A DNA stretch of 8,972 nt from Caldifarciminota bacterium (GTDB lineage Bacteria; Hydrothermota; Hydrothermia; B15-G9; WFZT01): contig JALXCE010000020.1 of the NCBI GenBank assembly GCA_026991055.1, positions 1-8,972 of the forward strand, in the 5' to 3' direction. The notes beneath the pieces are model-generated. The model was not told the DNA's origin. It was given only the letters and a program-made list of their open reading frames with translations, and did not search any database. Position 1 is the first letter of the stretch; each line of letters opens with the position of its first letter. A program made the translations under genes and the position numbers. Below are positions 1 to 6,928 of the stretch, one piece after another.

Positions 1-32
1 CCGCCCCCCTATACCATCCATTCTACCTCTGC

Positions 33-308
33 TTACTTGTTCACCAGTTCTTTCAGCTGGCTTGATGCCTTGAATACAGGAGCCTTTCTTGCAGGAATTG
101 TAATCTCTTCCCTTGTTCTCGGATTTCTTCCTCTTCTCTCGCCTCTTTCTCTTACCATGAATGTGCCGAATCCGATGATTCTCACGGGCTCACCCTTGGC
201 AAGAGCCTCTTTCACGACCTCAACCACGGCCTCAACGGCCTTGGCTGCCTCTTTCTTTGTCATATTTGCCTTTTCTGCGACGGCTGCAACCAACTCTTGC
301 TTGTTCAT
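33..308 (-). CDS. hup: HU-family nucleoid DNA-binding protein
   Basis: Small basic histone-like protein that binds and bends DNA as a dimer in the nucleoid. The 91-residue product has the normal HU length. It shows the N-terminal helical dimerisation part (residues 1-45), the family signature GFGTFMVRERGERRGRNP (46-63) with the arm-tip proline at 63, and the closing IPARKAPVFKAS segment (71-82). The ATG at 308 is preceded by a strong Shine-Dalgarno (AAGGAGGT, about 7 nt away), which fixes the start. It is transcribed in the same direction as the hutH operon but is separated by about 127 nt containing its own likely promoter. HU and IHF subunits share this fold; the sequence looks like a homodimeric HU, but an IHF-like role cannot be excluded. 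The symbol is a generic family name. Confidence 0.96.
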   Translation of the reverse strand: MNKQELVAAVAEKANMTKKEAAKAVEAVVEVVKEALAKGEPVRIIGFGTFMVRERGERRGRNPRTREEITIPARKAPVFKASSQLKELVNK

Positions 309-373
309 ATTTTACCTCCTTGTTTTTGTTGAAATAACAACCATTTTCAGCAGTTTTCCACAGTTTTGTTAAT

Positions 374-401
374 ATTTAAGGGATTTTCCGTAACCTGTCA
401 A
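374..401 (-). promoter_or_regulatory. sigma70-type promoter for the HU gene
   Basis: On the minus strand a perfect -35 TTGACA (401-396) is followed after 16 nt by TTAAAT (379-374), a 4/6 match to the -10 consensus. Other registers (for example TAAATA) are possible. Transcription would start near 367, giving a leader of about 60 nt before the ATG at 308. Two imperfect 10-bp direct repeats (345-354 and 355-364, 8 of 10 identical) lie just inside the leader and could be a regulator site; that is inference only. No clear intrinsic terminator is seen between the hutH stop and this promoter, so read-through from the upstream operon is possible. Confidence 0.6.
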
Positions 402-435
402 GGGATTGCCCATTAACAAAGGGTTTTTGGGGTGG

Positions 436-2091
436 TCAGGATAAAAACTCTTGAAATTTCCCGATTTTTATCATTCGGAAAATTTTTTCTATATCATATG
501 ACAAAACGCGGTCTTCGAGGCTATCGCTTAAAATTTCGTCTAAAAACTCCATCAACCTGCCAGTGATCCTGCCTGGCTTTCCTTTGCGAAATTTAATTCC
601 CCTGTAAGCAGTTAGAAATTCTATGGCCACAATCCTTGCCACATTCTCAAGTACCTCAAGGGTTTTAAACGCCGCATTGGGGGCCATGCTCACGTGGTCC
701 TCCCGGTTGGCACTTGTTGGCACATTGTCAACTGTAGCAGGATGGGCAAGTAGCTTGTTCATAGAAGTGAGGCTCGCCGCCGTGTACTGTGCAAGCATAA
801 GACCATTCATCAAACCCGGTTCCTTTGCGAGAAATGCCGGTAAACCCCGATTTAACCTCTTATCTAAGAGTCGAAAGATCCGACGCTCGGTAATATTTCC
901 GATTTCTGTAAAAGCAATTCGCAGAAAATCCATGGCAAAGCCGGGATACTCAGCGTGGAAGTTTCCGGCTGAAAAAGCCTTATTGTAATAGGGGGCATCC
1001 GGGATGATAACAGGATTGTCTGTGACCCCGTTTATCTCCTCTGTGAGCCATCTCTCGGAAAGTTGGAGGGTCTCAAGCACCGGTCCATAGACCTGAGGGA
1101 TACATCTAAGTGAATATGCATCCTGCACATGCCCAAATTCCCGCCTTATATTCACAGACTGCTGAACCTTCTTAATGGTCGAAACAAGCGAGCTTCCCTC
1201 GATAAACTTTCCGAATTTCTTTGCAACCTCAACCTGCCCCCTGTGGTTTCTAAGTTTCATAACATCCTCGTAAAATGCACTCTCAAATCCGGTAATTGCC
1301 TCAAAACTCAAAGCTGCCGAGAGTATAGCCGCGTCAAAGACCTTCCTTGCAAGGTCAATGGCAAAAATGGAAACAGCCGACGTGAAAGCCGTGCCGTTGT
1401 TCAATGCAAGCCCTTCTTTCGCCTCGAGCACAATCCTCGGGATACCAGCGATATGCATTCCTAAAATTCCAGGGACTCTTTTCCAATTACCCTGCTCGTA
1501 AATAAATACCTCTCCACCAAGCTGAAGTGCCTCTTGAAACTCGCTTTCCGTGAAACTCTCACCCCTGACCATTTTTTGCACGAGCTCTTCTTCCCTCTTC
1601 TGTAGTTCAGGTCGCGGGTCTTTCGTAAACGTCAGGGCCATGTGCGACAGAGGGGCAAGGTCTCCGCTTGCACCCACAGAACCCATGGAGGGGATGACCG
1701 GGGCAACACCTTTATTGAGCATTTCAGTAAGAGTAAATAGCACCTCCGGCCTCACTCCGGAGTACCCTTTTGCGAGTGAATTCAGCCTGATGAGCATTGT
1801 GGCACGTGAGATTTCAGGAGATACGGGCTCCCCAACACCTGCAGAATGCGAAAGAATCAGAAATCTCTGCAGGAGCCGAACCTCATGGACAGGAATGGTC
1901 TTTTCCGCATTTGCCCCGAAACCCGTTGTAACTCCATAGACAATCTGGTTGTTCTGTAAAGCCTCTTCAATGACCTTCCGGGAAGCCTTTACCCTCTCGA
2001 GGCTTTCAGGTGAGATTGAAACTTTGATATCAAGGGATTTTGCAGCCTTGAGAACATCATCTATTGTGAGAGAATGCCCATCAATCTCCAT
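436..2091 (-). CDS. hutH: histidine ammonia-lyase (MIO-dependent aromatic amino acid lyase family)
   Basis: Predicted to deaminate L-histidine to trans-urocanate, the first step of histidine breakdown in the cytoplasm. The MIO-forming Ala-Ser-Gly is at 141-143 within GSVGASGDLAPLSH. By alignment to Pseudomonas putida HutH from memory, Tyr52, His82 (the SH pair typical of HAL, not PAL/TAL), Asn232, Tyr326, Arg329 (QDAYSLRC), Phe378 and Glu464 (NREDHVSM) match catalytic residues Y53, H83, N195, Y280, R283, F329 and E414. I chose the ATG at 2091 (MEIDGHSLTIDDV, 551 aa): it has an AAAGGGGA Shine-Dalgarno and matches the usual N-terminus. An ATG at 2118 would add nine residues and lengthen the overlap with hisS from 11 to 38 nt. 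The protein is longer than the usual roughly 510 aa because of about 38 extra residues between the MIO motif and Asn232. No hutU, hutI or hutG is visible here, so the fate of urocanate is unknown. Confidence 0.88.
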   Translation of the reverse strand: MEIDGHSLTIDDVLKAAKSLDIKVSISPESLERVKASRKVIEEALQNNQIVYGVTTGFGANAEKTIPVHEVRLLQRFLILSHSAGVGEPVSPEISRATMLIRLNSLAKGYSGVRPEVLFTLTEMLNKGVAPVIPSMGSVGASGDLAPLSHMALTFTKDPRPELQKREEELVQKMVRGESFTESEFQEALQLGGEVFIYEQGNWKRVPGILGMHIAGIPRIVLEAKEGLALNNGTAFTSAVSIFAIDLARKVFDAAILSAALSFEAITGFESAFYEDVMKLRNHRGQVEVAKKFGKFIEGSSLVSTIKKVQQSVNIRREFGHVQDAYSLRCIPQVYGPVLETLQLSERWLTEEINGVTDNPVIIPDAPYYNKAFSAGNFHAEYPGFAMDFLRIAFTEIGNITERRIFRLLDKRLNRGLPAFLAKEPGLMNGLMLAQYTAASLTSMNKLLAHPATVDNVPTSANREDHVSMAPNAAFKTLEVLENVARIVAIEFLTAYRGIKFRKGKPGRITGRLMEFLDEILSDSLEDRVLSYDIEKIFRMIKIGKFQEFLS

Positions 2092-3409
2092 TAATTTCCC
2101 CTTTAATAATCCGGGCAACTTCCTCGATCTTCACCTGATTCTGGGTCTCCTTTGTCAGGTCTTTTAGAGTCACCACGCCTGCCTCCATCTCATCAGGGCC
2201 GTAGAAAATGGCAAACCTGATCCCTCTGTCGCTGGCATATCCGAGCTGCGCTCGTAAATTCTTTTTCCCAAGATAGAGGTCCACATTCAACCCCTCGTCC
2301 CTTAACCTTGCGGCCAGCTTTGCCGATTCTTTTAAAAACTTTTTGTTGAAAACGGTTACCAGCACATGGGTATGGGTTTTTAGCGAATCGGGGAGGAGAT
2401 TGAGGTCAACCAGCCCCTGATAAATACGCTCGAGGCCGAGACTTCCTCCGGTTGCAGGTAGATCTCTGCCAGAGAAAATCTTTATAAGGTTATCATACCT
2501 CCCGCCACCACTGACACTGGGTAGCGAAACGTCCTCCAAAACTGCCTCGTAAATGGGACCTGTGTAATAATCCAGTCCCCTCGCAAGGCTCAAATCAATC
2601 TTGACAAACTCTTCGGGAACTCCAAGAATCTGGAGAAATTCAAGCAGGTCGGTGAGCTCGTTAATACCAGCAACCCCTGCCTCTGAATCCTTGAAAAATT
2701 CCTCTCCAAATTCGATAGCTTCCTCATTTGAGTCAAAATGCGTGCTGATAATCTTTTCGATTTTCGCTATCGCATCTGATTTGTATCCCTTATCGCTTAG
2801 CTCTTTCAGGACCCCCTCAACACCAATTTTATCGAGCTTATCAATAATCCTTGCGGTTTCATGCTCTTTCTCAATGTCAATCCCGGCAGTCTCAATCAAA
2901 CCACGCACCACCTTTCGGGAATTCACCTTTATGGTAAATTTCTTAAATCCGAGAGACGCAAGGCTTTCATAAACAATAGCGATGATTTCTGCATCTGCCA
3001 TGAGGGAGGTTGAGCCCACAATATCAAAGTCGCACTGGTAAAATTCTCTGTATCTGCCTTTTTGGGGGCTGTCTGCACGCCAGACCGGTGCAATCTGGTA
3101 CCTTTTGAAAGGCTTCGGAATCTCCGGGTGCATGGCAATGACTCTTGAGAGTGGGACTGTAAGGTCATACCTCAGCCCAACATCTCTGCCACCATGGTCT
3201 TTAAAGCGATATATGAGCATTTCCGCATCTTCGCCATATTTCCCTCCCAGTGTCTCCCAGAGCTCAATAGAAGGTGTCTCGAGGGGGTCAAATCCGTATT
3301 TCCTGAAGATTCCTTTTAGTTTTCCAATGATGTATTCCCTTCTCACAGAATCGGGTGGGAGATAATCTCGGGTTCCCTTCAAAATTGCTGGTTTAACTCT
3401 CTTAGCCAT
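2081..3409 (-). CDS. hisS: histidyl-tRNA synthetase
   Basis: Class II aminoacyl-tRNA synthetase charging tRNA-His. The 442-residue protein has motif 1 (LKGTRDYLPPDSVRREYI, 10-27), motif 2 with its arginine at 111 (VWRAD) and GRYREFYQCDFDIVG (118-132), the His-specific LARGLDYYTG (275-284) and GGGRYDNLI (301-309), motif 3 GGSLGLERI (321-329, Arg328), and an anticodon-binding domain from about 345. The REFYQCDFDIVG form of motif 2 matches the archaeal/eukaryotic-like branch, not the E. coli type, which reads RQFHQLGCE there. The ATG at 3409 overlaps the stop of the upstream DUF167 gene by 8 nt and has GAAAGG about 8 nt upstream. The 3' end overlaps hutH by 11 nt, so the two are probably translationally coupled. 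Confidence 0.96.
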   Translation of the reverse strand: MAKRVKPAILKGTRDYLPPDSVRREYIIGKLKGIFRKYGFDPLETPSIELWETLGGKYGEDAEMLIYRFKDHGGRDVGLRYDLTVPLSRVIAMHPEIPKPFKRYQIAPVWRADSPQKGRYREFYQCDFDIVGSTSLMADAEIIAIVYESLASLGFKKFTIKVNSRKVVRGLIETAGIDIEKEHETARIIDKLDKIGVEGVLKELSDKGYKSDAIAKIEKIISTHFDSNEEAIEFGEEFFKDSEAGVAGINELTDLLEFLQILGVPEEFVKIDLSLARGLDYYTGPIYEAVLEDVSLPSVSGGGRYDNLIKIFSGRDLPATGGSLGLERIYQGLVDLNLLPDSLKTHTHVLVTVFNKKFLKESAKLAARLRDEGLNVDLYLGKKNLRAQLGYASDRGIRFAIFYGPDEMEAGVVTLKDLTKETQNQVKIEEVARIIKGEINGD

Positions 3410-3677
3410 TTTTCAGCCTTTCAATGATTTTTTCAAAGGATAGACCATTAATCTCAAGCTGTTTTTCTCTCGATGTAGCCCCGGATTTTATTGCAATTTC
3501 ACCTTTCTGGACTTTTAGCTTCTTTGCGAGGAATTTTATGAGTTCCTCATTCGCCTTTCCCTTCTCCGGTGGTGCTGCTACATCAATTTTTAGAATCTTC
3601 CCTCCGTTTAGGTCTAAAATTCCTTTGAATTTTGTGGCAGATGCCTGGGGTTTAACCTTAACTTTTATTAGAGCCAT
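3402..3677 (-). CDS. DUF167 (YggU-family) small protein of unknown function
   Basis: A 91-residue protein of the DUF167/UPF0235 family. The family core is visible: a VKVKPQAS opening strand (6-13), LKIDVAAPPEKGKANEELIKFLA (29-51) with the conserved APP.KGKAN loop, and IKSGATSREKQLEI (63-76), which carries the conserved SG.TSR.K. The biochemical role of the family is not established. The start at 3677 gives the standard N-terminus and overlaps the lemA reading frame by 20 nt. There is no convincing Shine-Dalgarno in front of it, so translation probably depends on coupling to lemA. It sits between lemA and hisS, overlapping both. Confidence 0.9.
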   Translation of the reverse strand: MALIKVKVKPQASATKFKGILDLNGGKILKIDVAAPPEKGKANEELIKFLAKKLKVQKGEIAIKSGATSREKQLEINGLSFEKIIERLKNG

Positions 3678-4230
3678 TAAAGTTTACTTTTGGAACAGCC
3701 TTCTTGCCCTCTTCTGCCTTAAAGTAGGGCTGTTCCTCAAATCCAAACATTCTTGCAATTATGTTAGTGGGAAACCTCTTTATTGCAACGTTGTAACGCT
3801 TCACGGCCTCGTTGTATCTTATTCTCGCTACAGCTATACGGTTTTCTGTACCGGCAAGCTCATCCATGAGTCTGAGGAACGTTTGGTCAGCCTTGAGTTG
3901 CGGATAACTCTCAGCTATTGCGAGGAGTCTTGAGAGTGCGATATCAAGCTGACGATTGGCAGCTATCTGATCTGCCCTTGTCTTTGCTCCGGCAAGCTTG
4001 GCACGAGCATCAGCAACATATTCGAATATCTCCTTCTCGTGAGAAGCGTATCCTTTGACCGTATTTACAAGATTGGGAATAAGGTCAGCGCGCCTCTGCA
4101 TCTGAGTCTCAATTTGAGACCAGTTCAAATCAACAGCCTCTCTCAATGAAACAAGCTGGTTGTAGGCTGAAATTATCGGCAGAGCAATCAGAGCAATTAT
4201 AACGATAATAGCGATAATGGCACGTTTCAT
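3658..4230 (-). CDS. lemA: LemA family membrane-anchored protein
   Basis: A 190-residue protein, a full-length LemA family member. It has a two-residue basic lead, one N-terminal hydrophobic segment (about residues 4-20) that anchors it, then the family core: AYNQLVSLREAVDLNWSQIE (22-41), QMQRRADLIPNLVNTVKGYA (43-62, the most conserved stretch) and HEKEIFEYVADARAK (64-78). The rest is helical, with a conserved end RFPTNIIARMFGFEEQPYF (152-170). Topology is probably N-terminus in, helical bundle outside. The exact function of bacterial LemA is not known. The usual partners (TPM/YgcG-type or HtpX genes) are not adjacent. It begins 3 nt after rpmI, where rplT would normally be, and has only a weak ribosome site (GAG about 11 nt upstream), so coupling to rpmI is likely. 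Confidence 0.93.
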   Translation of the reverse strand: MKRAIIAIIVIIALIALPIISAYNQLVSLREAVDLNWSQIETQMQRRADLIPNLVNTVKGYASHEKEIFEYVADARAKLAGAKTRADQIAANRQLDIALSRLLAIAESYPQLKADQTFLRLMDELAGTENRIAVARIRYNEAVKRYNVAIKRFPTNIIARMFGFEEQPYFKAEEGKKAVPKVNFNGSNKS

Positions 4231-4233
4231 TAT

Positions 4234-4434
4234 TTAGAACTCGTAAGGGATGATCATGCGGATTCTTTTGTAATCTGCCTTATCCAAAAGTGCGGGTTTT
4301 CTGAGGTTTCTCTTTCTTTTTCTCGTCTTTTTTGTAAGAATGTGGCTCTTGAAAGCGTGTCTCCTTTTGATCTTTCCAGAACCTGTTACCTTGAACCTCT
4401 TGGCAGCCGATCTCTTTGTCTTAAACTTAGGCAT
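4234..4434 (-). CDS. rpmI: 50S ribosomal protein L35
   Basis: Small, very basic large-subunit protein, 66 residues, with the typical beginning MPKFKTKRSAAKRF and a dense basic middle (KKTRKRKRNLRK, 35-46), ending KRIRMIIPYEF. Two ATGs compete. The one at 4443 overlaps the infC stop as ATGA but would have GGAGG directly against it with no spacing. The one at 4434 has the same GGAGG at 9 nt and gives the canonical N-terminus, so 4434 is chosen. It follows infC closely, as expected, but the next gene is lemA, not rplT (L20). Confidence 0.96.
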   Translation of the reverse strand: MPKFKTKRSAAKRFKVTGSGKIKRRHAFKSHILTKKTRKRKRNLRKPALLDKADYKRIRMIIPYEF

Positions 4435-4439
4435 TTCAA

Positions 4440-4994
4440 TCATCCTCCTTTCTTTTTTATTGTTGGTCTGATCATGGAAGTTATGTATCTACCTTCCAGT
4501 TTGGGTGGAACCTCCACAGCAGAGATGTCTGAAAGTTCCTCAAGAATAGAATTTATAAGCTCAAATCCTTTATCCTGATGGACGATTTCGCGCCCTTTAA
4601 AGAAAATTTTAACTTTGACTTTGTTGCCATCTTCTAAAAACTCGCGGACCTTTTTCATCTTTGTTTCAAGGTCATGCTTATCAATGGAGGGTCTGAAGGA
4701 AATTTCCTTCACCTCTCCGGCCTGCTTTTTCTTTGCTTCCTTTTTGCGCTTTTTCTCTTCGTACTTAAACTTTCCGTAGTCCATGATCTTGGCAACCGGT
4801 GGCCTCGCGTTGGGTGCAACCTCCACCAGGTCAAGATTCATGGAATATGCGAGTTCCAGCGCATCCTTTGTTTTCATAACTCCAAGCTGCTTACCATCTG
4901 GCCCAATAACTCTTACTTCCGGTACTCTAATTCTTTCATTAACCCTGTGCTCCTCAGGGTCACGCCTTACCTTCCTGTAAAATCTTCCTCTAAT
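4440..4994 (-). CDS. infC: translation initiation factor IF-3, ATT start codon
   Basis: IF3 binds the 30S subunit, keeps it apart from 50S and checks start codon and initiator tRNA. I place the start at an ATT codon at 4994, giving 184 residues (E. coli IF3 has 180). The first in-frame ATG (4877) would remove 39 residues, including RVNERIRVPEVRVIGPDGKQ (17-36), which is conserved IF3 N-domain. No in-frame ATG, GTG or TTG exists between the upstream stop at 5018-5016 and that ATG. The ATT sits 8 nt after a perfect AAAAGGAGG, which also encodes the last residues of ThrS. Further hallmarks are KIMDYGKFKYEEKKR (69-83), the Lys-rich linker (80-91), RPSIDKHDLETK (101-112) and FKGREI (132-137). An AUU start is the known device by which IF3 represses its own mRNA. 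The gap to thrS is 5 nt. Confidence 0.94.
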   Translation of the reverse strand: MRGRFYRKVRRDPEEHRVNERIRVPEVRVIGPDGKQLGVMKTKDALELAYSMNLDLVEVAPNARPPVAKIMDYGKFKYEEKKRKKEAKKKQAGEVKEISFRPSIDKHDLETKMKKVREFLEDGNKVKVKIFFKGREIVHQDKGFELINSILEELSDISAVEVPPKLEGRYITSMIRPTIKKKGG

Positions 4995-4999
4995 TTTAC

Positions 5000-6892
5000 C
5001 TACCTCCTTTTGCTTTTAATTAAATCGTCAAGAATTGCAATAAATTCGTCAAGTTTCATCTTCCCAATGTCCCCTTCCCCATGCTTTCTCACTGCAACAA
5101 CGCCGTTTTCCTGCTCTTCTTTACCAATAATGAGCATAAACGGCACCTTTTGCTTCTCTGCCTCCCTGATTTTATAGCCTATTTTCTCTGACCTCGTGTC
5201 TATTTCAACCCTATATCCGCGTGAAAATAGATTATCAAAGATTTGCCTTGCATAATCAATATTCTGGTCAGTTATGGGCAAAACCTTCACCTGCACGGGG
5301 GCAAGCCAGACAGGGAAGTTTCCACCATAGTGCTCGATGAGCGTTCCGAAAAATCTTTCAAGCGACCCCATCAAAGCCCTGTGAATCATGTATGGTCTCT
5401 TGTCCTTTCCGTCTTTGTCCCTGTAGGTCACATCGAATCTCTCAGGGAGATTGAAATCAAACTGAATGGTGGAGCACTGCCAGGCACGTCCAAGGGCATC
5501 CTTTATCTTGATGTCAATTTTCGGGCCGTAAAACGCGCCACCTCCCTCATCAATCTTGTATTCAAGACCAGCTTTTTCCACAGCCTTGATGAGTGAATTT
5601 GTAGCAAGCTCCCACATTTCATCATCACCAACGTATTTCTCAGGCTTTGTGGAGATGTAAACTTCGTAATCTTCAAAACCAAAGCTCTTCAAAATAAAGA
5701 GGGAGAGTTCAATTACACCAATAATTTCCTCCTCTACCTGATCAGGTCTTGCAAAAATATGAGCGTCATCCTGAGTGAACCCCCTTACCCTCAGGAGTCC
5801 GTGAAGCACTCCGGAGCGCTCGTAACGATAGACAGTTCCAAGCTCCGCGTATCTGACAGGCAGGTCTCTGTAGCTTCTCACTTTAGATTTGTAGATAAGG
5901 ATGTGGAACGGGCAATTCATGGGCTTGACGTAGTATGTGTCGTTTTCGATTTTCATGGGTGAGAACATATTCTCCTGATAGAATCCAAGGTGTCCGGAGA
6001 TTTCCCAGAGTTTGGCACGCCCAACATGAGGTGTATAAACTGGCTCGTATCCGCGTTTTATGTGTTCATCTATCCAGAATCTCTCAATCTCCATGCGGAT
6101 ACGGGCTCCTTTGGGATGCCAGAGTACAAGTCCCGGCCCTACATCTTCGTTAATGGAATATAAATCAAGCTCACGTCCAAGCTTACGGTGATCCCTCTTT
6201 TTTGCCTCTTCGAGTTTCCTCAAATATTCATTTAGCTCTTCTTTTGAGGGGAAGGAAATTCCGTAAATTCTCTGTAAAACTGGTCCATGCTCGTCTCCTC
6301 TCCAGTAGCTTGAAGAGGATGAAAGAAGCTTGACAGTCTTCACAAATCCCGTGCTTGGAAGGTGTGGCCCACGACAGAGATCAACAAAATCCCCCTGCCA
6401 ATAGACAGAAACTTTATCGTCTTCAATTTCATTTAGAATTTCGATCTTGTAGTCTTCTCCAAGTTTCTTAAACAGCTCAATGGCTTTCTCTTTTGGAAGT
6501 TCCTCCCTTTTCAGAGGAAGGTTTCTTTTTATAATTTCCTTCATCTTTTTCTCAATCTTCTTCAGGTCTTCGGGTGTGAATGTTCGGCCCTGTGTATCGA
6601 AGTCGTAGTAGAATCCGCTCTCGATTGCAGGACCTATGGTGACTTTCACGTCCGGGAAGAGTTCCTTAACAGCCTGAGCCATAATATGAGATGTTGTATG
6701 CCAATAGACTTCCCTCCCCTCGGGGGATGAGAAGTTAAGAAGCTCGATCTCATCGACATCTTCGGGCACGAGTGTCAGGTCCACAAGCCTGCCATCCACT
6801 TTCGCCACAAAGTAACCGTTTTTTCTGGCAAATTTTACAAGTTCGTCACGCTCAATTTCCAATACTTCACCGTTGGGAAGTTTAACCTTCAT
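5000..6892 (-). CDS. thrS: threonyl-tRNA synthetase
   Basis: Class II synthetase charging tRNA-Thr and editing mischarged Ser-tRNA. The 630-residue protein is full length: TGS domain (about 1-60); N2 editing domain with HTTSH (His65, His69) and CRGPH (Cys173, His177); catalytic core with the zinc ligands Cys327 (MNCPFH), His378 (DDAHIF) and His504 (MIHRAL); motif 2 RYERSGVLHGLLRVRGFTQD (356-375); motif 3 GSLERFFG (509-516, Arg513); and a C-terminal anticodon-binding domain from about 530. All catalytic and editing residues looked for are present. The ATG at 6892 has GAGGTG about 6 nt upstream and lies about 30 nt after the predicted transcription start, so there is no room for a T-box or long structured leader. 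It is the first gene of the operon. Confidence 0.98.
   Translation of the reverse strand: MKVKLPNGEVLEIERDELVKFARKNGYFVAKVDGRLVDLTLVPEDVDEIELLNFSSPEGREVYWHTTSHIMAQAVKELFPDVKVTIGPAIESGFYYDFDTQGRTFTPEDLKKIEKKMKEIIKRNLPLKREELPKEKAIELFKKLGEDYKIEILNEIEDDKVSVYWQGDFVDLCRGPHLPSTGFVKTVKLLSSSSSYWRGDEHGPVLQRIYGISFPSKEELNEYLRKLEEAKKRDHRKLGRELDLYSINEDVGPGLVLWHPKGARIRMEIERFWIDEHIKRGYEPVYTPHVGRAKLWEISGHLGFYQENMFSPMKIENDTYYVKPMNCPFHILIYKSKVRSYRDLPVRYAELGTVYRYERSGVLHGLLRVRGFTQDDAHIFARPDQVEEEIIGVIELSLFILKSFGFEDYEVYISTKPEKYVGDDEMWELATNSLIKAVEKAGLEYKIDEGGGAFYGPKIDIKIKDALGRAWQCSTIQFDFNLPERFDVTYRDKDGKDKRPYMIHRALMGSLERFFGTLIEHYGGNFPVWLAPVQVKVLPITDQNIDYARQIFDNLFSRGYRVEIDTRSEKIGYKIREAEKQKVPFMLIIGKEEQENGVVAVRKHGEGDIGKMKLDEFIAILDDLIKSKRR
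5003..5012 (-). promoter_or_regulatory. infC ribosome binding site inside the 3' end of thrS
   Basis: On the minus strand AAAGGAGG followed by TAG supplies both the last Arg-Arg-stop of ThrS and a near-perfect Shine-Dalgarno. The ATT at 4994 lies 8 nt after GGAGG, the normal spacing. This is what selects the rare ATT start for infC. Confidence 0.85.
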
Positions 6893-6928
6893 CTTTACAC
6901 CTCATTTTGTGAGATTTAAACAGGTCTT

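Noticed and set aside
400..435. Terminator after hutH
   Set aside because: Only 3-bp GC pairing (CCC/GGG) is possible and there is no U-tract tied to a stem. The stretch is better explained as upstream sequence of the HU promoter.
436..2118. hutH starting at the ATG at 2118 (560 aa)
   Set aside because: The extra nine residues are not family-like, and the ATG at 2091 has a properly spaced AAAGGGGA.
2929..3168. Other open frames overlapping hisS, hutH, thrS and the dehydrogenase
   Set aside because: They are shadow frames of well-supported genes with no family resemblance.
4234..4443. rpmI starting at the ATG at 4443 (69 aa)
   Set aside because: The Shine-Dalgarno would touch the start codon, and the extra MIE is not part of the canonical MPKFKTK beginning.
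4440..4877. infC starting at the ATG at 4877 (145 aa)
   Set aside because: This would delete a conserved part of the IF3 N-domain, has no ribosome site, and ignores the strong site before the ATT at 4994.
6893..6925. T-box or structured leader controlling thrS
   Set aside because: The predicted start leaves only about 30 nt of leader, too short for such an element.
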